A stretch of 64,000 nt of DNA from Haladaptatus sp. DJG-WS-42 (GTDB lineage: Archaea > Halobacteriota > Halobacteria > Halobacteriales > Halococcaceae). Where the stretch lies: positions 1,054,001 through 1,118,000 of the forward strand of contig NZ_CP147243.1 in assembly GCF_037198285.1 (NCBI RefSeq), given 5' to 3'. The notes under the pieces were generated by a model. It searched no databases. It saw only the letters and a program-made list of their open reading frames with translations, and was not told the origin of the DNA. Each line of letters starts with the position of its first letter. The first letter of the stretch is position 1. The translations under genes were made by a program, and so were the position numbers. Positions 17,697-25,716 of this stretch are shown in pieces.

Positions 17697-18049
17697 CAGC
17701 GCCGACGGATGTTGAAACTCTTGTCGTCGGGTTTCAGTTCGCGCAGGAGGTTTTTCATCTGGTCTTCGTCGATGCGCCCGCCGAGTCGCCCGCTCTGGGC
17801 GAGGGCGAGAATTTGCTGTTCGACCTGGTCTGCAAAGTCCGGTTTCGACATGCGCACGGAGTTGAGCCGCTTGCGCGCGCCGTCGGTCAGGTACTGGCGA
17901 AGCAAGGCAGCTTTCTGGGCTTCTGCCTGCTGTTGTTGGGCCTGCTGTGCGGCCTCGTCGGCCCCGCCTTGGCCCTGTTGGTCTTGCAACTGCTGCATTT
18001 TCTTGCGTCGGAGCTCCTCGATATCGTCTTCGTTCGGTGCGCCACTCAT
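17696..18049 (-). CDS. DNA-binding protein, PDCD5/TFAR19 family
   Basis: 117 residues from the ATG at 18049 ([17 protein letters not shown]). The archaeal homologue of eukaryotic PDCD5: an N-terminal charged helix, a long Gln/Ala-rich stretch (about 22-46), then the conserved three-helix bundle with [25 protein letters not shown] (in pieces) and the C-terminal [12 protein letters not shown]. Archaeal members bind nucleic acid in vitro; the physiological role is unclear. It commonly sits next to S19e, as here (82 bases downstream of it). Confidence 0.92.
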   Translation of the reverse strand: MSGAPNEDDIEELRRKKMQQLQDQQGQGGADEAAQQAQQQQAEAQKAALLRQYLTDGARKRLNSVRMSKPDFADQVEQQILALAQSGRLGGRIDEDQMKNLLRELKPDDKSFNIRRR

Positions 18050-18131
18050 AGCTGTCACTTATAGATTGGTCGTCAAAACAATTACGGAGCACTCAGAACG
18101 CAGAAGGCCTCAAGACCGCCGGCAGACGGGC

Positions 18132-18587
18132 TTAGGCGTAGCGTTCGAGGTCGGGACGGTCTAAGTCCGAAAGCACGTCGCCCGCGACGGAGTCGAGCAG
18201 ACTGCGACCCTCTGCGGTCACGATGCGCCCGGCGCTGCCTTCGGTGCCGACGTAGCCCGCGTCCTCTAACTGCTGGAGGATGGTGCGGATGATTTTCTTG
18301 CTGCCCGAGCCCTTGTGGGCTGGAGCGACTTGGTAGCGGTTCGAGCCTTTCTTCGTCTTGCCGTAGGCCGTCGAGAGACGGTCAACGCCGACGGGACCGT
18401 CGGTGGCGACTTTACGGAGTAAGCTCGCGGCGCGAACCTGCCAGAAGTTGTCCTGTTCTGGCGGAAGTTCTCGGTCGGAGCCGGTCTTTGCGACAGCGGC
18501 CCACTCGGGCTCCTCGACTTCGTCTGCGAGACGTTCGGCGAGCGCCTCGATGAGCGCATCTGCCGGCACGTCATAGAGCGTTGGCAT
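18132..18587 (-). CDS. rps19e: 30S ribosomal protein S19e
   Basis: 151 residues. Small-subunit protein found only in archaea and eukaryotes. N terminus MPTLYDVPADALIEALAERL, then the conserved WQVRAASLLRKVATDGPVG, the turn VDRLSTAYGKTKKGSNRYQVAPAH (given here as landmarks), and the winged-helix-like end IIRTILQQLEDAGYVG. It is the head of the run S19e, PDCD5, PP-loop ATPase, HisS, TruA on the minus strand. Confidence 0.95.
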   Translation of the reverse strand: MPTLYDVPADALIEALAERLADEVEEPEWAAVAKTGSDRELPPEQDNFWQVRAASLLRKVATDGPVGVDRLSTAYGKTKKGSNRYQVAPAHKGSGSKKIIRTILQQLEDAGYVGTEGSAGRIVTAEGRSLLDSVAGDVLSDLDRPDLERYA

Positions 18588-18626
18588 GGCTACGCCTTCC
18601 TTCGCACGAGGTTTAAATTCACTGTT

Positions 18627-19646
18627 TCACGTCCGGTTGGCGATGACTGCGGTTACCCCGCCGCCGAGCGCCGTTGGTAACCAGTAGGTGCCAAGCCGGT
18701 GGAGCACCACCGCCGCCCCCGCCGTCGCCGGGTCGATGCTCGTCACTGGGACGAGCAATCCCACCAAGACCGCCTCGACGCCGCCGAGGCCACCCGGCAG
18801 GGGCGTGATGCTCGCAACGCTCCCGAGGGGAATGACGAGCAACACCACCGGGAAGGGGACGGCGTGGCCAAGCGAGAATAGGGCAAACCAGAGTGAGGTC
18901 GAGAGCGCAACCCACCCGAGCGCCGAGAACCCAAGCGCGCGGGCGAGCGACCACCGACTCGACGCCACGCGCTCGATGGAACCAAAGAAGTTGTCGATAC
19001 GCCGGATAACGCTTTCGCGCTCCGGCGGTTCGACGCGGGGGAGCACGCGCGCGATGACGCGCGCTGTTGGCGTGAGTGCATCTACAGTCCAGCCTTTGAC
19101 CGTCTCACGATGGCGCCAGAGCAAGAATCCCGCCATCGGGACGGCCACCGCGAGGACGCCAACGGCCACGACGGCGATTTCGAGGCGGCCGCCAACGGTT
19201 GCCGTCGTCAGGAAATAGCCAACCGCGATGAGGCCAAGGCCAATCGAGGGGACGAAGTTGAGCGCGTCAACGCTGGCGATGGCGGCGAGACCAGTCTCGT
19301 ACTTCGTTTTGGTCGTCCGCGAGATGAGGAGAGCGCTGAACGGTTCGCCACCCGCCTGCCCAAACGGCGTGATGTTGTTCGCGAAGATGGCTGCTGCGTA
19401 GAGCATGATGGCGCGAACCGCGCTCATCGGGCCGTTAAGGACGTTTACAACCGTCCAGAGCGCAAGTCCCCACGCGACAATCCAGACCGCCCCGGAGACG
19501 AGGACACCAAGAAAAATCATCGGGTTGGCCGTCGAGAGCGCAGCAACGATGGCGTCGATGCCGACGAGCCAGAACACCACGGCGAGAACGACGAGCGCGC
19601 TCAGAAATCCGAGGATAATGGTGCGAACGTCAGCGTCGAGGCCCAT
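18627..19646 (-). CDS. Flippase-like integral membrane protein (LPG-synthase TM domain, UPF0104)
   Basis: 339 residues from the ATG at 19646 (MGLDADVRTIILGF). About eight membrane helices. The conserved phrases FGQAGGEPFSALLISRTTK and TPLPGGLGGVEAVLVGLL (in pieces) are typical of the lysylphosphatidylglycerol-synthase membrane domain found in archaea without the catalytic domain. Such proteins are thought to move lipid-linked precursors across the membrane, but no substrate is visible here. Divergent from thiL, 97 bases apart. Confidence 0.85.
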   Translation of the reverse strand: MGLDADVRTIILGFLSALVVLAVVFWLVGIDAIVAALSTANPMIFLGVLVSGAVWIVAWGLALWTVVNVLNGPMSAVRAIMLYAAAIFANNITPFGQAGGEPFSALLISRTTKTKYETGLAAIASVDALNFVPSIGLGLIAVGYFLTTATVGGRLEIAVVAVGVLAVAVPMAGFLLWRHRETVKGWTVDALTPTARVIARVLPRVEPPERESVIRRIDNFFGSIERVASSRWSLARALGFSALGWVALSTSLWFALFSLGHAVPFPVVLLVIPLGSVASITPLPGGLGGVEAVLVGLLVPVTSIDPATAGAAVVLHRLGTYWLPTALGGGVTAVIANRT

Positions 19647-19743
19647 TTGGTCAGACGAACGAGTGTGGGGCGCTTCAACCCTCCGACTACGGGATTTCAG
19701 CCAAACCGGACGCATTTTTGTCTCGGCCATGAGATGCACCGGT

Positions 19744-20619
19744 ATGGACGAGCGGGCCGCCCTCAAACGCATCGCAGCAACCCTGCCAGCCGCGGGTGAC
19801 GACGCTGCCGTCGTGGACGGACAGGTCATCACTACCGACATGCTCCACGAGCGAACGGATTTTCCCGCGGGGACGACCCGCTACACCGCCGGGTGGCGCG
19901 CCGTCGGTGCATCGCTCTCTGACGTGGCTGGGATGGGTGCACGCGCGACGGTCGCGGTGTCTGCCTACGCCGCGCCGTCGTTCGACGAAGTGGAGTTAGA
20001 AGCTTATCTCGACGGCGCACGCGACGTGTGCGACGCCGTGGGCGCGGAATACGTCGGCGGCGACTTAGACACCCATTCTGAATTTACCGTGGCGACGACC
20101 GCGCTTGGCGAAACCGACACCCCGGTGCTCCGCTCAGGAGCGAAACCGGGAGACGTGGTTGCAGTGACTGGCGGCCTTGGCCGATCGGCGGCGGCGCTTC
20201 GGCTGTTCGAGCAGGGGGAACTCGACCGTGCGAACGACCTGTTTCAGTTCACGCCGCGCGTGGCCGCGGGCGTCGCACTCGCCCCGCACGCGAGCGCCAT
20301 GATGGACATAAGCGACGGTGTCGCGCGCTCGCTCCACCAACTTGCAGAAGCCAGCGACTGTGGCTTTGCGGTTGAAGAAGCCGCGATTCCGGTTGTCGAT
20401 GCGGTCGGAGAACTCGCAGCGGACGCGACCGACCGCCGCGAACTGAGCCTCTTTTTCGGTGAGGATTTCGAGTTGCTTGTGACGATTCCCGAGGCTGCGT
20501 GGGAGGGGGCCGTCTCAGCCTGTCCAGACCCACTCACGCGCATCGGTGCGGTCACTGACGGAGGAATTGAGATGGACGATAACTCACTGCCAGACCGTGG
20601 CTACACCCACGGCAATTAG
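19744..20619 (+). CDS. thiL: Thiamine-monophosphate kinase
   Basis: 291 residues from the ATG at 19744. Phosphorylates thiamine monophosphate to the active diphosphate. It lacks part of the extreme N-terminal block of bacterial ThiL but shows AAGDDAAVVDG, ITTDMLHERTDF with metal-binding acidic residues, the SLSDVAGMGARA ATP-site block, MMDISDGVARSLHQL, and FFGEDFELLVTIP near the C terminus. Its stop codon overlaps the stop of the convergent M50 protease gene by 4 bases. Confidence 0.93.
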   Translation: MDERAALKRIAATLPAAGDDAAVVDGQVITTDMLHERTDFPAGTTRYTAGWRAVGASLSDVAGMGARATVAVSAYAAPSFDEVELEAYLDGARDVCDAVGAEYVGGDLDTHSEFTVATTALGETDTPVLRSGAKPGDVVAVTGGLGRSAAALRLFEQGELDRANDLFQFTPRVAAGVALAPHASAMMDISDGVARSLHQLAEASDCGFAVEEAAIPVVDAVGELAADATDRRELSLFFGEDFELLVTIPEAAWEGAVSACPDPLTRIGAVTDGGIEMDDNSLPDRGYTHGN

Positions 20620-21734
20620 CTGAGGAACTCGATTGGGACGGGGGTAAAACAGAGCAGCCCCAACACGAACGTCAACACACCAATAGCGATGCGTTTCGCG
20701 TCGAGCGGGTCGTCGTGGACGGGGTGGGCGGGGCCTGCGTACGCAATCCCCATCGAGAACAGCCCCCAGAAGAACCAGATGCCCGCGGCGTTCGAGGAGC
20801 TGTGGAAGTAGTAGAGGTACCCTGCAAGCCCGAACAGCACCGCGGGAACGAGCGCGGCGAGCGTCTCTTGGCGTTCACCAATCATCGAGCGGACGAGGTG
20901 GCCACCGTCTAGCTGCCCGACGGGGAGCAAATTGAGGAACGTGACGAAGAAGCCGACCCATCCGCCCATGACGACAGGGTTTACGGACATCGCGGGGTCT
21001 GCGTATTCGAGTGGTCTGCCAACCGCCGTCGCAATCAGTTCGAGGATGAGTGGGTTGTTGAAGCGAATCTGGACGGAGCCCGGGTCGCTCAGGACGTAGG
21101 CGGGTGCCGTGACCGGGTCCATGTACAGCCCGATAATCGTCACGACGACGGCGGCGACGAGCCCGGCAAGCGGGCCAGCAACGCCGATGTCGAACAGCGC
21201 CTTACGGTCTGGCATCCGCCCACGCATGCGGATGACCGCGCCCATCGTCCCGATGAGCGTCGGGAACGGGATGAAGTAGGGGAGGCTTGCGTCCACGCCA
21301 TGATACCGGCTCATGGCGTAGTGGCCGAACTCGTGGACGCCGAGCACGCCGAGGATGGCGAGTGCAAACGGGAACGCCTGTACGATGTCGAGGGGGTTCT
21401 GCGTGATGTCGATGTAGTACCACGCCGTCCCGGCATAGAGCGTCGAAAGAATCGTGAGCAGCGCCATGAGGACGTTCGTCCACGGGAATCCCCGAGTCCC
21501 AGTCGTGTGTGGCTCTGCGACGAGGACGTGTTCGCCCGTCTGTTGGGTGAGCGTTACTTCGTAGCCGTTGTCTCTGAACAACGGCCAGATCTGTTGCTCA
21601 ACTGAGTCTGCGGTGTCGAGTGGGACGCCGTAGTAGAAAAGGCGAGTGCCGTCGGTTCGCGTTTCATAGACATGAAACACGTTCGAAAACGCATCCACCG
21701 GAGGGCCATCAGCCGGTGGACTGGGGTTGTCCAT
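20616..21734 (-). CDS. Site-2-protease-type membrane metalloprotease (M50)
   Basis: 372 residues from the ATG at 21734, chosen over a GTG two codons upstream. A cytoplasmic N-terminal domain (about 1-85) precedes six or more helices. The zinc motif is HEFGHYAMSRYHG near residue 155, and the second motif GQLDGGHLVRSMIG supplies the Asp ligand. This subgroup resembles the cyanobacterial/plant EGY type rather than bacterial RseP, since no PDZ domain is seen. Probably cuts membrane-bound regulators; substrates unknown. Convergent with thiL. Confidence 0.9.
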   Translation of the reverse strand: MDNPSPPADGPPVDAFSNVFHVYETRTDGTRLFYYGVPLDTADSVEQQIWPLFRDNGYEVTLTQQTGEHVLVAEPHTTGTRGFPWTNVLMALLTILSTLYAGTAWYYIDITQNPLDIVQAFPFALAILGVLGVHEFGHYAMSRYHGVDASLPYFIPFPTLIGTMGAVIRMRGRMPDRKALFDIGVAGPLAGLVAAVVVTIIGLYMDPVTAPAYVLSDPGSVQIRFNNPLILELIATAVGRPLEYADPAMSVNPVVMGGWVGFFVTFLNLLPVGQLDGGHLVRSMIGERQETLAALVPAVLFGLAGYLYYFHSSSNAAGIWFFWGLFSMGIAYAGPAHPVHDDPLDAKRIAIGVLTFVLGLLCFTPVPIEFLS

Positions 21735-21932
21735 TGGCACTCAGTAAGAGTGGAGCAGTGATAAATCCCGTGACGGGGACCACGGGAGGGTCTGGAACGA
21801 CCTAGTGGTTTCCGTTGCGTGTGGTGGCACGCAGCGGGTGGTCACGGCAGTGGCACGCGGTGACCGAATTGGAACGTCAGCGTGTGGTGGCACGCGATGA
21901 CTGTCTGGTTTTGAAGGTGCAGTTTTGACGCC
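21735..21932. repeat. Intergenic region with repeated GTGGCACGC motifs
   Basis: 198 bases between the DUF7123 gene and the M50 protease gene, both on the minus strand. GCGTGTGGTGGCACGC occurs twice exactly (21817-21832 and 21880-21895); each copy can itself fold, GCGTG pairing with CACGC. A third copy of the core GTGGCACGC lies at 21850-21858 inside an inverted repeat GGTCAC/GTGACC (21840-21865). It could act as a terminator region for DUF7123 or as a binding region upstream of the protease. Confidence 0.6.
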
Positions 21933-22184
21933 TTACGCCGTGGTCTGTTGGACGCGCCAGGTGGTGGCGCTCGTGTACGACCACTTTTCGATGGTGAGAT
22001 CAGTGGCGGAGTCACAGAGCTTGACCATCAGCGCGCCGATTTCTTTTGGCGAGAGGCCAACGTCGTCGGCGATGAACTTCCCTTTGAAGAAGAATTCGCC
22101 CTTCTCCATCGCACGTTGCTTCAGGTAGCTCTTGAGCCGGTCTTCTTTGCTGACAGTGGAGGGTTGCTCCGTTGTAGCGCTCAT
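21933..22184 (-). CDS. DUF7123 family protein
   Basis: 83 residues from the ATG at 22184 (MSATTEQPSTVSKEDRL). An in-frame upstream start would add 13 residues unlike the family. Conserved core: KSYLKQRAMEKGEFFFKGKFIADDVGL (landmarks KSYLKQ and FIADDVGLSPKEIGALM), then IEKWSYTSATTWRV. The pattern suggests a small winged-helix protein. Widely present in haloarchaea, function unknown. The 269 bases upstream (22185-22453) hold its AT-rich promoter and no convincing gene. Confidence 0.85.
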   Translation of the reverse strand: MSATTEQPSTVSKEDRLKSYLKQRAMEKGEFFFKGKFIADDVGLSPKEIGALMVKLCDSATDLTIEKWSYTSATTWRVQQTTA

Positions 22185-22453
22185 CTCTAACACCTCGAAT
22201 CTCCCTTGCAACTTCCAGAGCATATAAGCGGCAGAACCTTAGGGTTGATTTGGGTCGTTTTAGCGAAATCGAGGGTGGCAGACAACCTTTTACGAAGCCG
22301 TTAAAACGCTTTTAATATTTTAAAACAGCAGGAGAATGCGTAACTCCCGGACAAGAACCTTTCACGAAATTCCGCAAAGTTCGCCCGTCAGACGCGGACA
22401 TATCCGGCAACAATCCCCTCAAAATACGGCTTAGTCGGTTGCGCGCGCGCTGC

Positions 22454-23242
22454 TCACTGTCGTTCGTGGACCCAAAACTCCTCATCGACCGTCACTTCCT
22501 TTTTAAACAGCGGCACTTCGTCTTTGAGTCGGTTGATGCCGTCTTCGACCGTCTCGAACGCCTCCCCGCGGTGGGCGGCGAGCACGACGACGAACACGAT
22601 GTCCTCGCCGTACTCGATGACGCCGGTTCGGTGATGCATCACGACGGAGAGGACGCCCTCGCGCGCTTCGAGTTCCCGCGAAATCGTGTCCATGCGCTCT
22701 TCTGCGACGCCTTCGTACTTCTCGAACTGAAGGTACTCGGTGGGTGCGTCGTCGTCAGATTCCTTCGCGCGGACGCGCCCGGTGAAGGTGGCAATCGCGC
22801 CCGACAGTTCTGCCTTTTCGGAGGCTTTGACCTGCGCGACCAGCGATTCGAGCGTCTCGTAGGGGTCGAGGTCTGCAACAGCGTCCACGATGGCGTCGAG
22901 GTTGGCGGATTCCACGTCCGCCACCCGATAGAGCACCTCACCCGCGTGGGACACGTCGCCGCAAACGACCTGTGGCAAACGAACACCGGTGTCACCGTGG
23001 ACAATGGCGTAGTCGTGGGTTGCGGCGAGACGGTCTACGAGTTGGTCGAGCGAGTCGTCCCCCGCTCCCGTCCACCCCGCGTCTGCGTGGGTGTAAGTGG
23101 CTGTCACGCCGGTCGGTCGGTCGTCTACAGGAAGCGCATCGACGCGCGAAATCGTGGCCACGCGGGCGTCCGAACCGAGGCGGGCAGCCAGTTGCTCGGC
23201 CAGCGCCGCAGCGTCGTCGCCGCAGATTGAGAAGACGTACAT
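22454..23242 (-). CDS. moaE: Molybdopterin synthase large subunit MoaE with N-terminal MobB-like extension
   Basis: 262 residues from the ATG at 23242 (MYVFSICGDD). Residues about 135-262 are MoaE, which with MoaD inserts the dithiolene sulfurs to make molybdopterin: the blocks AIATFTGRVR, LQFEKYEGVAEERM, VMHHRTG and VVVLAAHRGEAFE are seen, and VPLFKKEVTVDEEFWV holds the catalytic Lys pair. Residues 1-130 resemble MobB but lack a clear P-loop, so nucleotide binding is doubtful. Divergent from pyrH. The Mo/W transport genes lie about 24 kb away. Confidence 0.88.
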   Translation of the reverse strand: MYVFSICGDDAAALAEQLAARLGSDARVATISRVDALPVDDRPTGVTATYTHADAGWTGAGDDSLDQLVDRLAATHDYAIVHGDTGVRLPQVVCGDVSHAGEVLYRVADVESANLDAIVDAVADLDPYETLESLVAQVKASEKAELSGAIATFTGRVRAKESDDDAPTEYLQFEKYEGVAEERMDTISRELEAREGVLSVVMHHRTGVIEYGEDIVFVVVLAAHRGEAFETVEDGINRLKDEVPLFKKEVTVDEEFWVHERQ

Positions 23243-23329
23243 ATCCGCCGAAACGCACGCGAGTCGCTTGTACGCTTCGCCGTCCAGTTGGCAACTCTTA
23301 AGGCTAACTCTGGGCAACCACGAACAGAT

Positions 23330-24046
23330 ATGAAGGTCGTCGTTTCTATCGGTGGGAGTGTGCTCGCACCATCGCTTGGGTCAGAGCGAGTAAAGGCACA
23401 CGCTACCGTCGTCGAATCGCTCGCATCGGAGGGTATAGACCTCGGCATCGTCGTCGGTGGCGGTGGCGTCGCACGAGAGTACATCAACGCCGCGCGCGAC
23501 CACGGCGCAAACGAGATTCAACTCGACCAGCTCGGCATCGATGTGACGCGCCTCAACGCCCGGCTCTTACTCACGGCGCTCGGCGAAAAGGCCGCCCCGA
23601 GTCCGGCACTCACCTACGAAGCCGCCGGTGAAGCGCTCCGTCGCGGCGACATCGCCGTGATGGGCGGCGTCACCCCCGGCCAGACGACCGACGCCGTGAG
23701 CGCCGCGCTCGCAGAGTACGTGAACGCAGACTTACTCGTCTACGCGACGAGCGTCAACGGCGTCTACTCAGCAGACCCGCGCACGGACGAGGACGCGACG
23801 CGTTTTGACGAGATGAAGGCCGACGAACTCGTGGATGTCATCGCCAACATCGAGATGAACGCTGGTTCGAGCGCGCCGGTTGACCTGCTCGCGGCGAAAC
23901 TCATCGAACGCTCCTCGATGCGCGCCATCGTCCTCGATGGAACCGACCCAGAGCGCATCGGGACGGCCGTGCGAACGGGCGAACACGACGGCACGGACAT
24001 CATCCCGGAAGGCGCAAAGGACGAGCCGACGTTCTGGGTTCCATGA
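23330..24046 (+). CDS. pyrH: UMP kinase
   Basis: 238 residues. Amino-acid-kinase fold enzyme that phosphorylates UMP to UDP. MKVVVSIGGSVLAP is the N-terminal phosphate-binding strand, VVGGGGVAREYINAA the second glycine loop, and GGVTPGQTTDAVSA the UMP site; DLLVYATSVNGVYSADPR completes the family pattern. The stop overlaps the lysS start (ATGA), so the two are cotranslated. Archaeal-type pyrH is shorter than some bacterial forms but normal here. Confidence 0.95.
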   Translation: MKVVVSIGGSVLAPSLGSERVKAHATVVESLASEGIDLGIVVGGGGVAREYINAARDHGANEIQLDQLGIDVTRLNARLLLTALGEKAAPSPALTYEAAGEALRRGDIAVMGGVTPGQTTDAVSAALAEYVNADLLVYATSVNGVYSADPRTDEDATRFDEMKADELVDVIANIEMNAGSSAPVDLLAAKLIERSSMRAIVLDGTDPERIGTAVRTGEHDGTDIIPEGAKDEPTFWVP

Positions 24047-25662
24047 GCGACGACGCAGGCGACCACCGCGTGTTCTGGGCCGATGAGGTGGCAGACCAAA
24101 TCGAAGCACGCGACCCCGAAGACCCCATCATCATCAAAGGTGGCGTCTCACCCTCCGGCATCCCGCACATCGGCCACTTAAACGAAATTCTCCGGGGCTA
24201 CTTCGTCGCGGAGGTGCTCCGCGAGCGCGGTCACGAGGTGCGCCAAATCTTCACCTCCGACGACAAAGACCCGCTTCGCAAGATTCCCCGCCGCCTCGCT
24301 GCCCTCGATTTCACCATCAAAGACCTCGGCGACCTCGAAAACCCCGGCGCACTCGGGCGCAACCTCGGCAAGCCCCTGACGTCGGTTCCCGACCCATTCG
24401 GCTGCTGTGAGTCGTTCGGTGAACACCAGACGAAACTCCTCGAGAAGAACGCGAAAGCCGTTGGCGTGCCCATCGAAGTCGTCTCGAACACCGAACTGTA
24501 CGCCGAAGGAAAATTCGACGACGTGGTCGCCTACCTGCTCGAAAACCAGCAGAAAGCGGCCGAAGTGCTCTCCGAGTACCAGGACAAGGTTGACGCAGAG
24601 TACATCCCGTTCAACCCGGTCTGTGAGAACTGCGGCAAACTCACCGAGACGGTGCTGTCGTTCGATGTAGCCGCGGGAACCGTCGAATACGAGTGTACCA
24701 ACCTGAAGGCGGGCGGCAACGTCATCGACGGCTGTGGCCACACGGGCACGGCGACGTTCCGCGAAGGCAAACTGCCGTGGCGTTTCGAGTGGCCCGCCCA
24801 GTGGCAGGTGCTCAAGGTCGACCACGAACCGTTCGGCAAAGACCACGCCGCCGGGTCGTGGCCCTCCGGCAAGGACATCGCAGAGAACGTCCTCGGCAAC
24901 GAAGCCCCCGTCCCGATGGTGTACGAGTGGTTCACCTACAACGGCGAGGCACTCTCGTCGTCTGCGGGGAACGTTGTCACCGCCCACGAGATTCTCGAAC
25001 TGCTCGAACCGGAAGTGTTCAAGTACTTCTTCTCGCTCACGCCGAAGAAGGCACGTGACTTCGACGTGTCGCGGTTGAACCAACTGGTAGACGACTTCGA
25101 TCGCTTCGAGCACATCTATTTCGACCGCGTTACAGACGAGGACCTGAAACCGCTCGCAGACCGCGTGTATCCGTTCCTCGTAGACGAAGTCAAGGAAGAC
25201 CGCGTGCGCCTACCGTACACCTTCGCGGCCGTCCTCGGGATGACCGACGACGTGGAACTCCGCGAGGAGATGGCGCGAAACGAGGAGCACTTCACCGACG
25301 AAACGCCCGACTGGGCCGTCGAAGACGCCCTCCAGCGCGTCGAGAAGGCGCGCAACTGGGCCGAGCGACTGGACAACGAGTACAACTACCGCCTGCAAGT
25401 CGAGTTGCCGGAGACGGCGTTCGACGACGCGACGCAGGCCGCACTCTCAGACCTCGCAGCGTTCGTCGAAGCCGGACACGACGGCGAGGAGATTCAAGGC
25501 GAAATCTACGAGACGGCAAAGCGTCACGACGTTGGCGTTGGCGACTTCTTCACCGCTGGTTACCGGCTGTTTTTCGACGCCGAACAGGGGCCGCGCCTCG
25601 GCACGTTCCTCGGCGAACTCGACCGCGAATTCGTCGTCACGCGACTCCGTCGAGAAGGATAG
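24043..25662 (+). CDS. lysS: Lysyl-tRNA synthetase, class I
   Basis: 539 residues. This is the archaeal class I LysRS (LysK type), not the class II enzyme. The HIGH motif is in SGIPHIGHLNEIL (residues 42-45), and the KMSKS-equivalent loop is SSSAGNVV near residue 306, a serine-rich variant usual in this family. A zinc-binding region with CENCG near residue 195 and CGHTGT near 231 is visible. Overlaps pyrH by 4 bases, a common haloarchaeal arrangement. Confidence 0.96.
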   Translation: MSDDAGDHRVFWADEVADQIEARDPEDPIIIKGGVSPSGIPHIGHLNEILRGYFVAEVLRERGHEVRQIFTSDDKDPLRKIPRRLAALDFTIKDLGDLENPGALGRNLGKPLTSVPDPFGCCESFGEHQTKLLEKNAKAVGVPIEVVSNTELYAEGKFDDVVAYLLENQQKAAEVLSEYQDKVDAEYIPFNPVCENCGKLTETVLSFDVAAGTVEYECTNLKAGGNVIDGCGHTGTATFREGKLPWRFEWPAQWQVLKVDHEPFGKDHAAGSWPSGKDIAENVLGNEAPVPMVYEWFTYNGEALSSSAGNVVTAHEILELLEPEVFKYFFSLTPKKARDFDVSRLNQLVDDFDRFEHIYFDRVTDEDLKPLADRVYPFLVDEVKEDRVRLPYTFAAVLGMTDDVELREEMARNEEHFTDETPDWAVEDALQRVEKARNWAERLDNEYNYRLQVELPETAFDDATQAALSDLAAFVEAGHDGEEIQGEIYETAKRHDVGVGDFFTAGYRLFFDAEQGPRLGTFLGELDREFVVTRLRREG

Positions 25663-25716
25663 GCTCACTCGGCTGCCCCAAAACCCTCTTTGCGGTAAGG
25701 CACCTGATTCAGCGTA

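Noticed and set aside
17696-18049. CAG-like repeat in the PDCD5-like gene
   Set aside because: Encodes the normal Gln/Ala-rich stretch of the family; not an expansion.
22336-22434. 32-residue open frame beginning MRNSRTRTFHEI
   Set aside because: Strongly basic and Ser/Gln-rich, unlike haloarchaeal proteins; no promoter at the right distance; probably chance.
22454-23242. Bifunctional MobB-MoaE enzyme
   Set aside because: The N-terminal half has no P-loop, so MobB activity cannot be claimed; annotated as a MobB-like extension only.
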